A stretch of DNA of 64,000 nucleotides from Neodiprion pinetum (GCF_021155775.2 NC_060238.1:24830470-24894469); one strand, 5' to 3'; positions 48,052-61,160 are shown, counted from the first letter of the stretch. The notes: a model not told the origin generated them from the sequence alone. Translations and numbers: made by a program.

Positions 48052-50756
48052 GATATATCGTAATATTATACAGTATACCTAACGGGATGTTGATATACAC
48101 ATGCATGCAGAAAAGCATTGAAAATTCCAACGAAATTCAACACACGCTTCTCCCGTTGTTTCACCTTCTTTTTATTCTGCATCCATGCATAATAACACGA
48201 TGTATAAATATCCATAAACTTTATTTCCACCGGAGTAGGATGAGCAAGGGAAAGAAGGTGCGAAGTAGCGTGAAAGAGAGAAAAAGAGAGAGGAACAGTG
48301 AGAGCAGCAAAGAAAAGAAAGCAAGAAAGAAAGAGTGGGATATAAGAAAAAAAAAGGAGGGTGAGGGGAGGGGGGGATGATAAGCGGGTCTTGTTAAGCG
48401 TCGAAAATTTTTTCCGGTAAATCTGTCAACGCAACCTCCAACGAGGATAGGACAGGCGCGAGATTTATCATCGAGGTAAAAAGAAAATGGAAAAAAAAAA
48501 GCCAAGGCGAAGCAGGGGGACGAGGGGGGAGGAAAGTGAGGGAGATATGAAGAAGAGTAAAAAAAAGAAAAAAGAAAAGAAATATAACCAAAGTATAAAA
48601 AAGAAAAACCCATCATTTCTTCCTCTGCAGTCGTCATCTTTCGTCGCTGCTGGCTCGCTTACATCCAACCATCCATCCATCCATCCCCCTCCACCCCACT
48701 TATTGGATAATACAAGGGAAGAAAATTGGCTCTATAATACGATCGACGATGCCCGGCCGCAAATTTTCACCGTCGTAATTAGGTCATTCCGCGGTGTACG
48801 AACAAACGGGGCTCTGCTAACTAACCTCTAAAGCATAAGCTCGGATGATGTTGATGATGATGATGATACGCACTATGTTATTGTTAACGCCGGTGTTATA
48901 CATACCTGTATATATGCAACGAGAACGTACAACGTGATGGTGGGGGGGCAGAGAATTAGGCTGCTCTTATGTCTATATAATCGATTTAAACCTCCCCTTC
49001 GGAGACAATAACCAACGATTTGTCCTCCTCGACGTACGTCATCCACCCTCGAAACTCTCAGGTATTCGGGCTACAGGCAGACAACGTGCTGTTGGTAATG
49101 TTCGAAAACCTCTGCCGTTGTATAATTAATAAAGAAATGTGTCGAAAAGTTTGAAGTGGATCTGAGAATTTCACTCAAACCTTCATAACGGACGAGTTCT
49201 ACCCAATTGTATATGGGTACGTAACGACAACTGTCAGGTTTTGATCGACTTGCGGGTAGTTGTTTTGAATTGGTATTCCACCTACCGTCATCCAGGGGTG
49301 AAGAAAATCGCTGAGAGAAGTGAAGGAGGATTAAATGTGACAATGATGATCGCAACGTATAAGCCACCTACCACCTACTCTCGTTCAGGGTTCGGGACAA
49401 AAGAAAAGGAAGAAGAAGAATAAGAATAAGGGTATCACAATAAGAAAATGGTAGGTAGGTAACATAAAGGAGGTTGAGGCGGTAACGGCGGTGAATTTAG
49501 GGGATGAAGAAGACCAATAGGCTTTCAGTGGCGGTGCTGATGCGCTTTTGTCCGACTGACTTCGTGCGGCTGAAGGTTCTGGCTTATTTCCAGGAGGCAA
49601 GAGCCAGGTTACGTCTCTCGGTGCTAACCAGATTCTTCTCGAGAAGCCAAGTCCTCGTCGTCCTCGTCGTCGTTGGTCTCGACGAGAAGAGATTTGCATA
49701 TACGGGGATAACTGTGGAATGCGGTGAAAGTTACCGAGAGGAAATTGGAACCTCACAGATATAATAATGCTATGAGACAGTCACGTGCCGTACCTACGTA
49801 ACGATGGTTATTTCGAAAAGTTTAACGATTATCCACTCCTCGCGAGTTACATAAATAATAAATAACCTCATACACGGTTGTGGATTATACATAAATATAT
49901 GTATACAACGTACTTACACACAATTGCGTTGAGGATTTGTTACATGTTTGAAAAGACGAGGAATGAGAGCAGCTTCAATATCAACCGTTGAGAGTCTTTT
50001 GAAATTGAAAAGATAACGATCTTGCTAAGGGTATATAATACCGTACACGTATAACGCCGGTAAAGTTGGTTATAATTGAAGAAATATAATACCGTGTTCC
50101 GCGAAATTCGACAACCTTATTGTACCTAAAGTACAGATTTTCGCGAATTCGGTGAAATTTAGATCAATCAAGTAAGTAAGCAAAGTACTGATTTCAAGTA
50201 CTATTTTTGTTGATTAAAATTTTACGATCAAAATAATTCTGTTCCCAGCGAAGCGATTGATTTCTGGTGATCCTGACGGTTTCTCCATATCGAGGAGACG
50301 TTGTTCTAACTTAATTCAACTTGATCAATCTATGTAAAGCTTATTCAGCCTCTAGTCTGATAATCCTTTCACTTGAACATAATTTCGCCAAGAACAATAA
50401 GCCTGATATATCATCAAACGAATGTCCGTTAAAAAATCTGAACAAAAAAAAAAACAAAAAAAGTGAGAAACGATTACAACTTTTCCCCAAAACTAAAGGT
50501 TTAAGCTACAGGATAGAGTTCAACGATGAAAACAACAACCCTCATCGAGCCCAGAGGAACAACGTACAGACTCGTGAAAAAAAAAAAAAAAATGTTGAGT
50601 GGGACGGAAACGAACAAGTGGAATGAGGAATTAGACGAGGGTTTCAAGAACGATGTTCCCTTGCTTTCTTTCTTTTTGTTTCCGGAGGTCCATTAATTGC
50701 ACAGTTTTTCGAGTACCTAGCGTATGTATACTCCATCAACAGCAGGTAGGGGCGGA

Positions 50757-50874
50757 AAGAAGAGGAAGAGGAAGAGGAAGAAGAAGAAGAAGAAGAAGAA
50801 GAAGAAGAAGAAGAAGAAGAAGAAGAAGAAGAAGAAGAAGAAGAAGAAGAAGAAGAAGAAGAAGAAGAAGAAGA
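50757..50874. repeat. Long (GAA)n tract
   Basis: AGAGGA-type units lead into about 32 pure GAA units (about 50778-50873), the longest simple repeat in the window. The plus strand is all purine over nearly 120 bp. Confidence 0.95.
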
Positions 50875-51132
50875 GGTATCAGTGCGAGAGGAGGACCTCT
50901 TATCGAACGGTATTACACCGTCGGATGGCGGCTGGTGCGGTGCGCGTATTAGCGAAGCTCACCGCGGTTTGGTAGGGTTGGTTCGAAGAGGAGAGTGACT
51001 GGTGGCGGATGGCGGATGGCGGATAGCTGATGGGCCTGTCCGACGTAATTCCAACGTAATTGCTGAAACAACTCGAAACAACTCTCGTTAAAAGTGGCCA
51101 ACCGCAGCAGCAGCCCTCGACCCTCACTTCCC

Positions 51133-51201
51133 CTTCCTTCCTTCCTGCCTTCCTTCCTTCCTTCCTTCCTTCCTTCCTTCCTTCCTTCCTTCCTTCCTTC
51201 C
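51133..51201. repeat. (TTCC)n tetranucleotide repeat
   Basis: About 16 TTCC units with one TGCC interruption; the plus strand is all pyrimidine apart from that. Confidence 0.95.
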
Positions 51202-52635
51202 ATATCATCTTCTCGCTTTCGCCCAAATCCGACACCTCTTCGTCTCACTCGTTCACTGACTCATTCTCCGACTGCTTGTGAACTAAAGATCAAGTACCGA
51301 GATGACTGGTCGAAATAACGCAGTCTTCCGCTTCCTCGACGGAGTTATAAATTTAACTCTGATAAAATGGTGTGTTATAAGATTGCTGCTGATGAATTAT
51401 CCGCCAATTATTGGTGAAAGATCTTGTACCGAGATGTCGATTTAACCGTGAATTTTGAAATGTAATCAGGCGATGTACTAAGGTGTAAAATAAATATCCC
51501 CAGAGTTACGGACCTCGATTTTTCCATCAAGGTTTTTCTCCAGTCCAGCTTTCAGCATTTATCATCGTCGAGAACAAAATACGATCAATATCACTGTTTC
51601 GTAGTGAGAAAGTCTGATCTTTCCAACTGTAAGATTCATTTTCGTCTGGATCACCGGCAAAAGCGGTAGAAAAAAAAAAAAAACATACCGAAGATCTCAA
51701 GTTTGTCTTCTCAAAGAGAGTAAATACGGGTAAACGTTGAATCAACATGCTTCTTGCAAAACGTTCCGGGTACAAGAATATCCGAGATACTCGTATCGTT
51801 ACAACACCAGATGTGGTTAAAAAATTTCAATTTCGCACCTTAACACTCAAGTTTATAATCGTGAAAACAATTGCAGTTATCATTTACCGCAACTATCCCA
51901 CGGAGTAACCGAGAGAGCATTGCATGCGGATTGCATCCCAAAATCTCAATTCCCCAATCTCGGTCCGTAGGCACCCATGTACCAATATAACCGGGTATAT
52001 GTACATAAGCGCCAGGTATAGATATCCAGCTAAATCTACAGGAGCGTATATCTATCCCGTGGGAATAAGCGACGGATATGGCCGATCGCCAACTGGCCTT
52101 GTGTAATAAAAATGGGCCAACTATACCCCGTTGCCTACGGTCACCTATACGAACAGGGGTGGAAGAGAAGAAAAGGAAAGGAAAGGAAAGGAGAGGAGAG
52201 GAGAGGAGGAGCGAAGCGAGGCGAGTCACTCCTAACTCTTTTCTCGCCGCGATTTCGATAAGCGAATTTAACCGAGAGCTAGGCGCGTTCGTTCGGTAGG
52301 TCGAAAGTAGGTCGACAATCGCTGCACACCCCGGATAACACATACCAATGGATATATAAGAGCATATAAATATAAAACCAAGAGTAGCTCCTAGAGTGGC
52401 AATATTTTACGTCTTATTTTCGGCTTTTCTCGTGTCAGGTATTCGTTTTCTTTTCTTTCCTTTTTGTTTTTTCTTCAAACTTTCCTCTGGATCAGAAAAA
52501 TCCATCGCTTATAACAAGTGGTGCGGTGTTGGTAGGTATTGCGCATCGATGTGTGTACGTGTAATAAATATATATAATATAAAAGAAAAGCGCTTGCAGC
52601 TAATGCAGGAAGAAGAAAAAATACAATGAACGCGT

Positions 52636-52705
52636 AAGGTAAGTGTAACAGTTATTAACACGTTTAGACCCAATTACTGATCCTTTTATTTTCCAAAATG
52701 TGAAT
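52636..52705. repeat. Dispersed repeat, copy 2
   Basis: Same orientation as 36373-36440, about 68 bp at roughly 75-80% identity by eye. The boundaries have no inverted repeats. Confidence 0.6.
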
Positions 52706-53639
52706 CTTTTTTTCTTCGTGCAGTTTTTGCATCGTGTAGCTTCAGTTTTTTTCTCAAATTCAGGCAAATCACTTACAGAATCATATAACCGAATACATAT
52801 AGCAAGTCTTTTTCGTCTAGCAAAAAAACATACTTAAATAAAGACACAGATTTCGATACGTAAGTGTTTTTTTTCAATTGGATATCGAAACTATTGACAA
52901 AACTCGTCGCTAAAATGACGAACTAAAAAAAAAAATATCTGATGGAAACTTTTTTAAATGTATGATCGCGGGAATGGACAAGGGTTCTGAAAAAGTGAAG
53001 CAACTATAGAAGGACAAGAAGAAGCAAAGAGTAAGGAGAAGAAAAAGTTTAAAGCAAAAAAGTTTCGACCCCAAAAATTTATAGGCATATTTATCAAACC
53101 TCCTCTCGCACATTAACACCGCATGGATTGGAGTATGTAGGTAAACTTTTTATCCCTTCTCCTCCTCTGCATTGCACGTAATATCGTTCTAATTTTCACC
53201 GTCTGTTTTAACCGCCTGTACAATTCTTCTCTCTGTACTATTACTCTGTATAAACCACTACTTTCGCTGCAGACCAATGCGGAATATGAAACAAAAAAAA
53301 AAAAAAATAGAATAACCTGTGTACGCGACGCCGGTGAAGAAGGCAAGTGCGCGTCAGGTAAACAGGAAGAGAGGATGGAGAGAGAAAGAGAGAGTAAAAA
53401 AAAAACACACACACACACCACACATTCAAGTGTCTACCTACGTACGGCGTTGTGCTTTTGCACTCTGGAAAGATACACGCAAATCCCGGAGTATTCACAC
53501 CGCGTTCAAAGAGTGCTCGAGGGTAAACTTTCCGTTGGACTTCTCTTTTTGCCTTTTCCTTCTTTGTTAATAAATGTAACGTCTGGCATACAAGTAAATA
53601 TTAAAATCTCTGCAAGTATGCAAAAGGATAAGGGTGACA

Positions 53640-53658
53640 CCCCCCCCCCCCCCCCCCC
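53640..53658. repeat. C homopolymer, 19 nt
   Basis: An uninterrupted C run. Confidence 0.9.
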
Positions 53659-56625
53659 TCCCGCACAGTAGTGCGATACCAAAAAAAAACCGAGCCTCGA
53701 AACCGTGAAGCGTGAGCAAAAAATGGGCAAAAAAAATAGAGAGAGAGAGGAGGAGAGACGGGGTCGTCAGGGGGCCGGAACCCACGCAAGGATCCTGAAG
53801 GATTACGCCTGAAAACCCGGCCTTGCATCGTCTTTCAGAAATAGCCATCTTCTTACCACGTCAAAAACGATGCCGATGAGAAGGAGCCAAGCGGCGGTGC
53901 AATTCACTTTTTTACCCCCCCCATGATGATCCGGGAGAAGGATGGGTTTTATAGGTATATTGGTATGCGTACGTTATATATCTATGTAACGCATATATAT
54001 ACATATATATATATATATACACGTATAGAGATACGAGTCGAGCCAAATTCCATATCCCATCCCCGCGGGGAGGATATACTACTTGAGGGGTCAGATCAGC
54101 AAGCCGCGCCGTTTTGCTCCGAGAGGAAAAGTGATGGTACCTTAAGCACCGACGGTGAAAAATCCATCGTGTAAAGCGATAGATAAAAAATAAAATTTCC
54201 CCTAAAAAAGGTCGAGGAATTACAATACGTGGCAACGAGTCACCGCGACACGTAAAGATAGGCAACCAGGCGCTGCGATTTCCCATCTCAGAAACGAATT
54301 TCTAACTCATTTTAATCCATACCGATTTCTTCTGAAACGATAATTTTCGACAAGAAAAAATTTCTCGTTTTCCAGATTTTTTATCAATTTTTTACCCCAT
54401 ACTTAAAATTATACCCCTGAATTTTTCCAGATAGATCAGACTCAGACATTTGAAACGATTACACGTTAAAAATGATACAGAGTTATTTTGACACGGAGTA
54501 TATCCTCCGTGATTGATAATAAAAATAGATTTGTTCTCGAATGGTTAAAAGTTAATCCAGTGAGGGTAAGTAAGGATTATCTTTCCGTAGATAAGGCGAT
54601 AATGACCCGATCTTTCCGGAACATGTTTGGGATTGCAATAATAGGAACGTAGGTCAAGCTGCGACATCTAGCGATAGAAAATTACACGAAACGTGGAAAC
54701 GCGCGCGCCATTTGCGGGAGGCAAGTCAAACGACAAATCGAAAAGATTGGAAGAAAACAAAAAATCATCTGTAATAACGTATAACTGACCAGAGAACAGC
54801 ATTTGGGAACGGAATACGGAGCTTATATAAGTGCGAAAAACGTTTGAGTGAAAAACCAGAAACGTAGTAAATGAAATATTTCTACAACGTTTGTAATAAA
54901 ACGAAATTGCCTGGACGAAGAAAATTCAACGAACCTATAAAAGAGAAAAACGTACAACTGCCAAAACGCGTAACTATGGTTTCATAAGATTGCAATATTT
55001 TTTCTGTCAATAAGAAATAAAGAATCGTATTGGTACCCCGATTTTTCGATCAGGCATTCTGTTCTTCAAACTCCTTGAATTCATTGAAACATGAAATAAG
55101 TACCATCTATATTCAATTAGCGTTGTAACTATACAACCGCGTCAGAGTTGGCGCGAGGCAATAAAAATGAGAAAGATGACAAGATAAAAATAGCACTGAT
55201 TACATCGATCGAGACTCTCGTCCTTACCGCCCGCCCTTCTCCTATAACCCCGCACCCTGAAATCAGTCCACCGATGCATCAACACCGATATAACAATTTG
55301 GTATAATAAAACTCCTCTTCGACGAAGCGAAGATGTAATAACTGAAAAGGAAAAAAGAAGAATAAGAAAAAGAAAATGAAGGAAGTGAAGAAGGTAAGAC
55401 GAGAGGAAAAAGTGGCGGCGGTACATTCGGTTATATATATATATATACATACGCTTGTATAATAAGAACAAGAAGAAAAAATCAACGTAAAGAGGCGAAA
55501 AGAAAGAGACAAAGAGAAAAGAGCGAGGACGGTAGAAAAAAAAGTTAATTGGTGTTACGAACGCAGCCTGGAGAAGAGAGTTCTAAAAAGTGGAGAAATA
55601 ATAAATTGTCCGGGCGCGTTGAGCGTCCTGCGGAAGGATCTTATTGTTAATACCCGAGACGGCAACGAGAGAGAGAGAGAGGGAGAGAAGGAGAAAGAGA
55701 GATGAGGGAAAAAAAAAGAAACGACACAAAGCTCACGCGCTTTCAAAAGCTTTTCCGTCGCGCGCAACACCAATTATATTATCGATGAAAAACGCGCCGC
55801 GGTTAAAAGAAATAAATTTTTCATCTGGTCTCTGCACACCTCGTTTATATAACATTTATTATTATTGTATCGTTGTATAATACAGCTGCAACTTTTATAA
55901 TTAGGTATTAAGTTTATGTACGTTATACGTGCATATATATATATATATATATGCGAATTGTGAATTGCATCTTTTCATCCTTGACTGTTTCACCCAACGA
56001 AAATTAAATCATGTAATAAACGGTCACGAACATCAAACTCGTTCTATTTTATCGCATATATCGCAAATTAGACGCTACGTATTTTCGTTATAATTTTTAC
56101 GTATCGTTTGCTTTCCCTACATCGTTTTCAATATCGTTCCGTTTTATTTGCAAATTACCTTGGACTATTTACCAATGTTGCGATAATATTATTGTTTTCT
56201 CGTTTTATTATTCTGCTATTCGCTTGAATTATTAACGGCTACTTTAAGGATCCCCTATTGCGCACTGCGTGCCAGACTACCTTACAATCGATTATTGTAA
56301 ATCTTGACAGTATCGCAAACACACACGCACACACACCTATCTCGGTAATTTGTCAATTCTGAATGCATCTATTTTGCTGTTTGTATTTATTTTTCTAACT
56401 TCATGTACTTCTCCGATTGTATCTATTGCTTTGCCTGTATTCAATCCCTGAACTATTTAATTCTATCCACATCTCTCGCCTGCTTTCTCGCTTATTTAAA
56501 ATACATCGGGCACTGTTACCGCTTTACCTATTTCTTGTATTTTATCCCCTGAATAAAACCCCGCCCCTCAACCAGTGTCTTTTATTATCGTTTCATTTCT
56601 CCTCTCTCTCTTTCCTAATAATCTA

Positions 56626-56672
56626 AAAATTGACGCTACCGCGTCTGGCGGCCAACAACGTTATCTTCATAT
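56626..56672. repeat. Dispersed repeat, copy 1 (TTGACGCTACCGCGTC core)
   Basis: AAAAATTGACGCTACCGCGT is exact in both copies, preceded by a pyrimidine-rich run in each case. Confidence 0.55.
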
Positions 56673-58893
56673 CTGAAATATCACTTTTAATTGGATCGGT
56701 ATCCGCTTCGTAGGGTAGCGAAATATCGGCCCTCGGCCTGCCTTTTAAAATATCGTATCCGAGAAAGTTTCGCACGTCCGAAAGTGTGCAGCAGAACGAT
56801 AAAATTTATAAAAATAGAGAATTCGGAGTAAAAATTAAAGACATCACGATTCTGCCGTTTCTATGCGTTTTCACGTATCCGCATTACGACTTGTAACAGT
56901 AAACTTTCCCATCACGCAAAAAATTCGATATCGCCACCCTTCTTACAAATCATCGCCTGACCATTTTTTATTCTACTTTTTCACCCCCACCCCATAAGTA
57001 TGGGATATACATGAATCTATCCAAGCGCCTGCATCCTAGCGGAAAAGGGAAAAGGAAAATAAAATGAAAAGTAAAAGGGCAGAGTCGGCAAGTCCCGCAG
57101 TATCTTTACAGAGAGACCGCAGCAGCAGCAGCAGCAGCAGCGGCACTCGCGGTGTCGGAGAACAACGCGAATTTTACGACTCGCCGGTTCTCGGTTGCGG
57201 CGTTGCGACGACGCTGGCATCGCGTGTGGGATGTAAAATCCGTATAAGGGTAGTACGGGGGTGGTGGTAAGACGATTTCAATAGAGTAGCGGGTAGCGAA
57301 GAAGAGAAGGAGGATGAGGGGGTTGGTTTCCGAGCTGCTTTTCACAATGGAACTTTGCCGCGCGAAAGTGGCCGGAGGGAAGGGGGACGGAGGTGGAGGT
57401 GGAGGGTCACGAAAGGGCGACCTGGCCCCCGCAAATTAGAGCGAATTAGTTTTCCCCGTTGTCTGGGATGGCGGTTTACAACGGTAAGTCATACACTTTA
57501 CCCGGCGGCGAGACGGCGTGAATGGAACCGACCAACGTTTTCAGTTTACCCCATCCGTTTAACGAACCACCCCCCTCAACGACAACGACGACGACGGTTT
57601 TAAAGAAAGGACGCACACACGCGTCCAGTCTTCCACATCCGAACGAATTTATGACATGTACCACATACGTATAAAATACGAAGAGTCCGATGTGTTTGGA
57701 CGTCGTGTTTGGGTTTGACCTGGTTCGCGACTTTGGAATCACATTTTTTTATTTTTTTTTTTTATTGCCACTCCGCTTCTTTTTACCCATTTGTGACAAT
57801 ATTTCGTTTTGTTTTGTACTCCTGAAGGTAAAAAGTAACAAGGGGATTAAATCTGGTCAGCCTCCAGCTTCGAAAAATCTGGATTTTGAGCACGCCGCTC
57901 GTTTGTATCCCAGGGTGGTTTACATTATTTGTTTTTTTTTTTTTTTTTTGTTTTTTTGTTGCAGAAACGATGACTTTACACACCGAACGCATACAGAGAG
58001 AAAAAAAAGAGCCACAAGAACCGTATCTATTTACAATAAAAATCGCTATCGATAACATGAGAAATGAGAAAAACACCCCGCCAAAAACAATCTCTCGTCT
58101 TTTTTCCTTCAATCCAAAACCACTAGAGTTTTTGACCACCCTCCTGCAAAGCGGCATCGTCACGTCGAGCATAAAAAGCCAGGGAGGAGTAAGAGATGTT
58201 AGGTGCATACGCAGTTTTGGGCATCGGTGTGCATTTTATAATAAAGAAGGGTTTGAAATAAGGGTGCAATTCGGGGGAAAGGGACGATGTCGCACAGTAT
58301 TCTTGAAGGTGAAGGAGGCATTGAAGATCACCCTCGATATAAGACAACGCGGTGGGATTGCGCTACACTGCGAGAGAAATTTTTAGTTCCAGTTACCGCT
58401 CATTTTTTAAATATTTTCATTTTTTACCGCAATCAAAAAATGTAGTTCTATGTACAAAATGAAAATTTGTTTTTTAACTGGTACCGGAAAGTCTAGTATC
58501 CGTTACTATTCTTTCTCGTTACGATCGCCGTTGCTATATTTTCTTGCAACCGTTGCGAAAATTTAACGCTTGTCCGGGAATAAATTGACGTTATAGCCTT
58601 GTCAAACTAAAAAAGTAGAGTAAACCTCGGAAACTGATTTTGCGTTGCGATTACCGAAAAAGGATCGACGATATCGCAAAATGTTGACGCGTACCTCGTT
58701 TTTCCTAATTCCAACAATATTCAAACATTTTTTTTAACGATACCTGTTTTACTCAATTTTTCGCAGTGTAAACTTGCACTAAACATCGCATCGTCGCAGT
58801 GTGTCCAGTCCACAACCTACCATCCACCCTTGTACCGAACACTGCAACCTACCCACCATTCGGCTGAATCTCCGCCGTCCCTGCGGCATGTGG

Positions 58894-58895
<2 letters not shown>

Positions 58896-58924
<29 letters not shown>
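58896..58924. repeat. (CAA)n microsatellite
   Basis: About nine CAA units. Confidence 0.95.
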
Positions 58925-59192
58925 GAGAGTAGTCGTCGCGGGTGCGTCAAGGGAGATTAGCCAGCGCCCTCCCAGCAGCCCTTGGGAGCGAGTTGCAGGA
59001 TGCAATTGGCACGACTAGGAGTTGAAGCGAAGTGGAATGAAAAATGGAAGAGAGGGAAGGTTTAACGGGTGGGAAACGGGAATAGCGCGGCAATCTCATC
59101 CGAACTAATCAGACTTGGTCAATTCAACTTATTCCCCAGGCTCGACTCTCATTGCAACCTCAGTCGCTGCAACATCCTAACCGTCGCGTCGC

Positions 59193-59352
59193 GAGGGATG
59201 ATGTTGGTAACGTTGACGCAACGAAACGTCGGGGAAAAAGAAATCTCTTGTCTTTCAATTCTTCGAACAACTTTCAAGGAGTTTTCATTCGTCAAACATT
59301 GATTTTTCTTAAACGTGCATCGTTAAAGTAAACGTCACCAACTTCATCCTCG
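59193..59352. mobile_element. MITE, copy 2 (GAGGATGAAGTT ends)
   Basis: It shares both ends with the element at 45021-45238 (GTTGGTAACGTT; CGTTAAAGTAAACGTCACCA) and the internal block AACTTTCAAGGAGTT. It is about 60 bp shorter. Confidence 0.6.
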
Positions 59353-59608
59353 TATGTATAACCGCCTACGAAATTGTAATTTAAATATAGCGTCCTTGTA
59401 TTTATGAACAAAATGAGAAACATTCGTGAAGAATACTCTCTTGGGACTTGAACGCAAGGTGCAACACACCGGATACTATTACCAATTTACCAGATTTCCT
59501 TGTGTTTCATTAATCGTTTACGACCCCCGTCACCTCTCTACCATTGTCTTGTCTGAACCTCCACCATTATCTTTTTCTTTCCTTTCCTTTCCTTTCCTTC
59601 AATCACCG

Positions 59609-59650
59609 AAAAATTGACGCTACCGCGTCGAGCGTCCAACTATCTTTATC
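59609..59650. repeat. Dispersed repeat, copy 2 (TTGACGCTACCGCGTC core)
   Basis: Same core as 56626-56672, with weaker similarity extending on both sides (GTCCAAC against GGCCAAC; later AATATCGTATCC). Confidence 0.55.
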
Positions 59651-60917
59651 CTTAATAACATCGTTGTTATTCAGGATACCATGATTTCCACCCTCGCAAT
59701 TATCTTCAATATCGTATCCAGGCAATCTTCCATTACAATGTACAATAGCTATCGGAGTTAATTAACGCGACGTAACGAAGCGTTTAGTCATAATACGTAG
59801 GCATGTGTATACGATACATCTATATGCGTGTGTGCATGGGCGAATGGGTACGCGTATGTGATATAGGCCCCTCTCTCTCTCTCTGCATATCGTTCGAAAT
59901 TATTAGAAACGAGACAGAGATATGACATTAGAATTAAGCGAACGGGTCGAGGAGCTTATAACGGATGAAAGCACGGATTCCTGCCGCACCTTCCGCTCGA
60001 CTCTCATCGTCGGTATGTATTATATGCATATACATTTACACGTATATACATAGAAAGGAAGACAAAGATTCCAGTCATACGCGTTATACACACACACACG
60101 CGCGCGCGCGCATAGAAAATTACACACACGTATGAAACTGGCCCCGCAATTTTCAACAGCGGCTATTTTTCATACCGAGTCATTATGAAATTATTACATG
60201 TATACACACATGCATACAAACGTCCTCCGAGAGTCTTTTACGTCCCTCTATTCCCGCAAACGAAGTAGAATTGTTTATACACTATGCTGATATTTCATAT
60301 ATTTACCAAGCGGTACCAAGCTGGGTAAACATACGAAATATCAATATTCTATACTTCATATTTTTTTCTACATAAAATTTGCATAAAAATTCCAACATTT
60401 TTCGTTCTAGCAAAATAAAATTAAACCTATCTAAACACTGCGAGTATGAAAAATTCAGAGGCAGCTGAACACTTACAAAAGTAAGTATAACACATTTTAA
60501 TACAAATATAGATAAATTACGATGACATGGAACGATTTGACGCGCTGGAAGATTAGTCGATAGCTGTGAACCACAGAGCGAACACGTTACAAGCAGTGTC
60601 CGATCAAAAGTCAGATTTTTACCAAAGCCGAAAGATTAACTTTGGTAAGAAATTCTATAATAACGGCTAAAAAGCAGAATAATATAAATTCAAATTGTGT
60701 AGGAATTATTTGATCTTATGCGTAATAGTAGTAATAAAATACGTATGATTTATATGTTTATTTCTTTATTGAAATGAAACAAGACAACAATACCTAACTC
60801 GACTCGAAACTCACGCGCATTTCTACAAGAGTTCGTCCGTTTCCGATGGCCGATAAAAACCTTCGGCTAATTTTTGATCGAAGCCGAAAGTTCGATCGGA
60901 CATTAGTCGCAAGTGTT

Positions 60918-60930
60918 TTGTTTCATTCCA
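60918..60930 (+). promoter_or_regulatory. Splice acceptor in the esterase 5' UTR
   Basis: TTTGTTTCATTCCAG immediately before 60931, with the ATG 12 nt further on, suggests that the coding part begins in the second exon. The promoter and a non-coding first exon would then lie upstream. Confidence 0.5.
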
Positions 60931-60942
60931 GAACGAGACGTT

Positions 60943-61160
60943 ATGGTGGCGAGCTACTCTATCAAATGCCTTTTTTTGGCATTGCTGGTGAAAAATTACG
61001 TTACTGCGAGGAGTTACGCTAAAGAAGCAAGTATTAACGAAGCCCAGGTTTGCATCCCCCAAGGAAAACTGCAAGGTACGACACGGACAACGCGCAATAA
61101 TCGAATTGTATCGGCTTTCTTGGGAATCCCTTACGCGCAACCACCGATTGGAAATCTAAG
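60943..61160 (+). CDS. Esterase coding exon 1 (N-terminus)
   Basis: The ATG at 60943 is chosen because it opens the frame with a hydrophobic signal-like segment and lies 12 nt after a strong acceptor (TTTCATTCCAG). The exon ends AAG|GTTTTT in phase 2 inside the Arg codon of NLRF. Positively charged Lys8 and Lys17 flank a short hydrophobic core, so secretion is likely but not certain. Confidence 0.88.

Larger units (their letters stand above)
39661..60930. other. Gene-poor tract between the promoter-like block and the esterase
   Basis: No coding exon can be supported. A Pro/Ser-rich open frame at 39962-40201 (plus) and a poly-Pro frame near 42.1 kb have no start or splice context and overlap open antisense frames. 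The tract carries the repeats listed separately at 45.0, 45.65, 48.0, 50.8, 51.1, 52.6, 53.6, 56.6, 58.9, 59.2 and 59.6 kb. From about 59.6 to 60.9 kb the sequence is AT-rich with short CA/TA repeats; a non-coding first exon of the esterase may lie there. Confidence 0.55.

Noticed and set aside
57967..58386. 140-codon plus-strand open frame beginning MTLHTERIQREKK
   Set aside because: An overlapping minus-strand frame of similar length is also open, the sequence begins in a T-run/A-rich patch, there is no splice or promoter context, and the product matches nothing I know.
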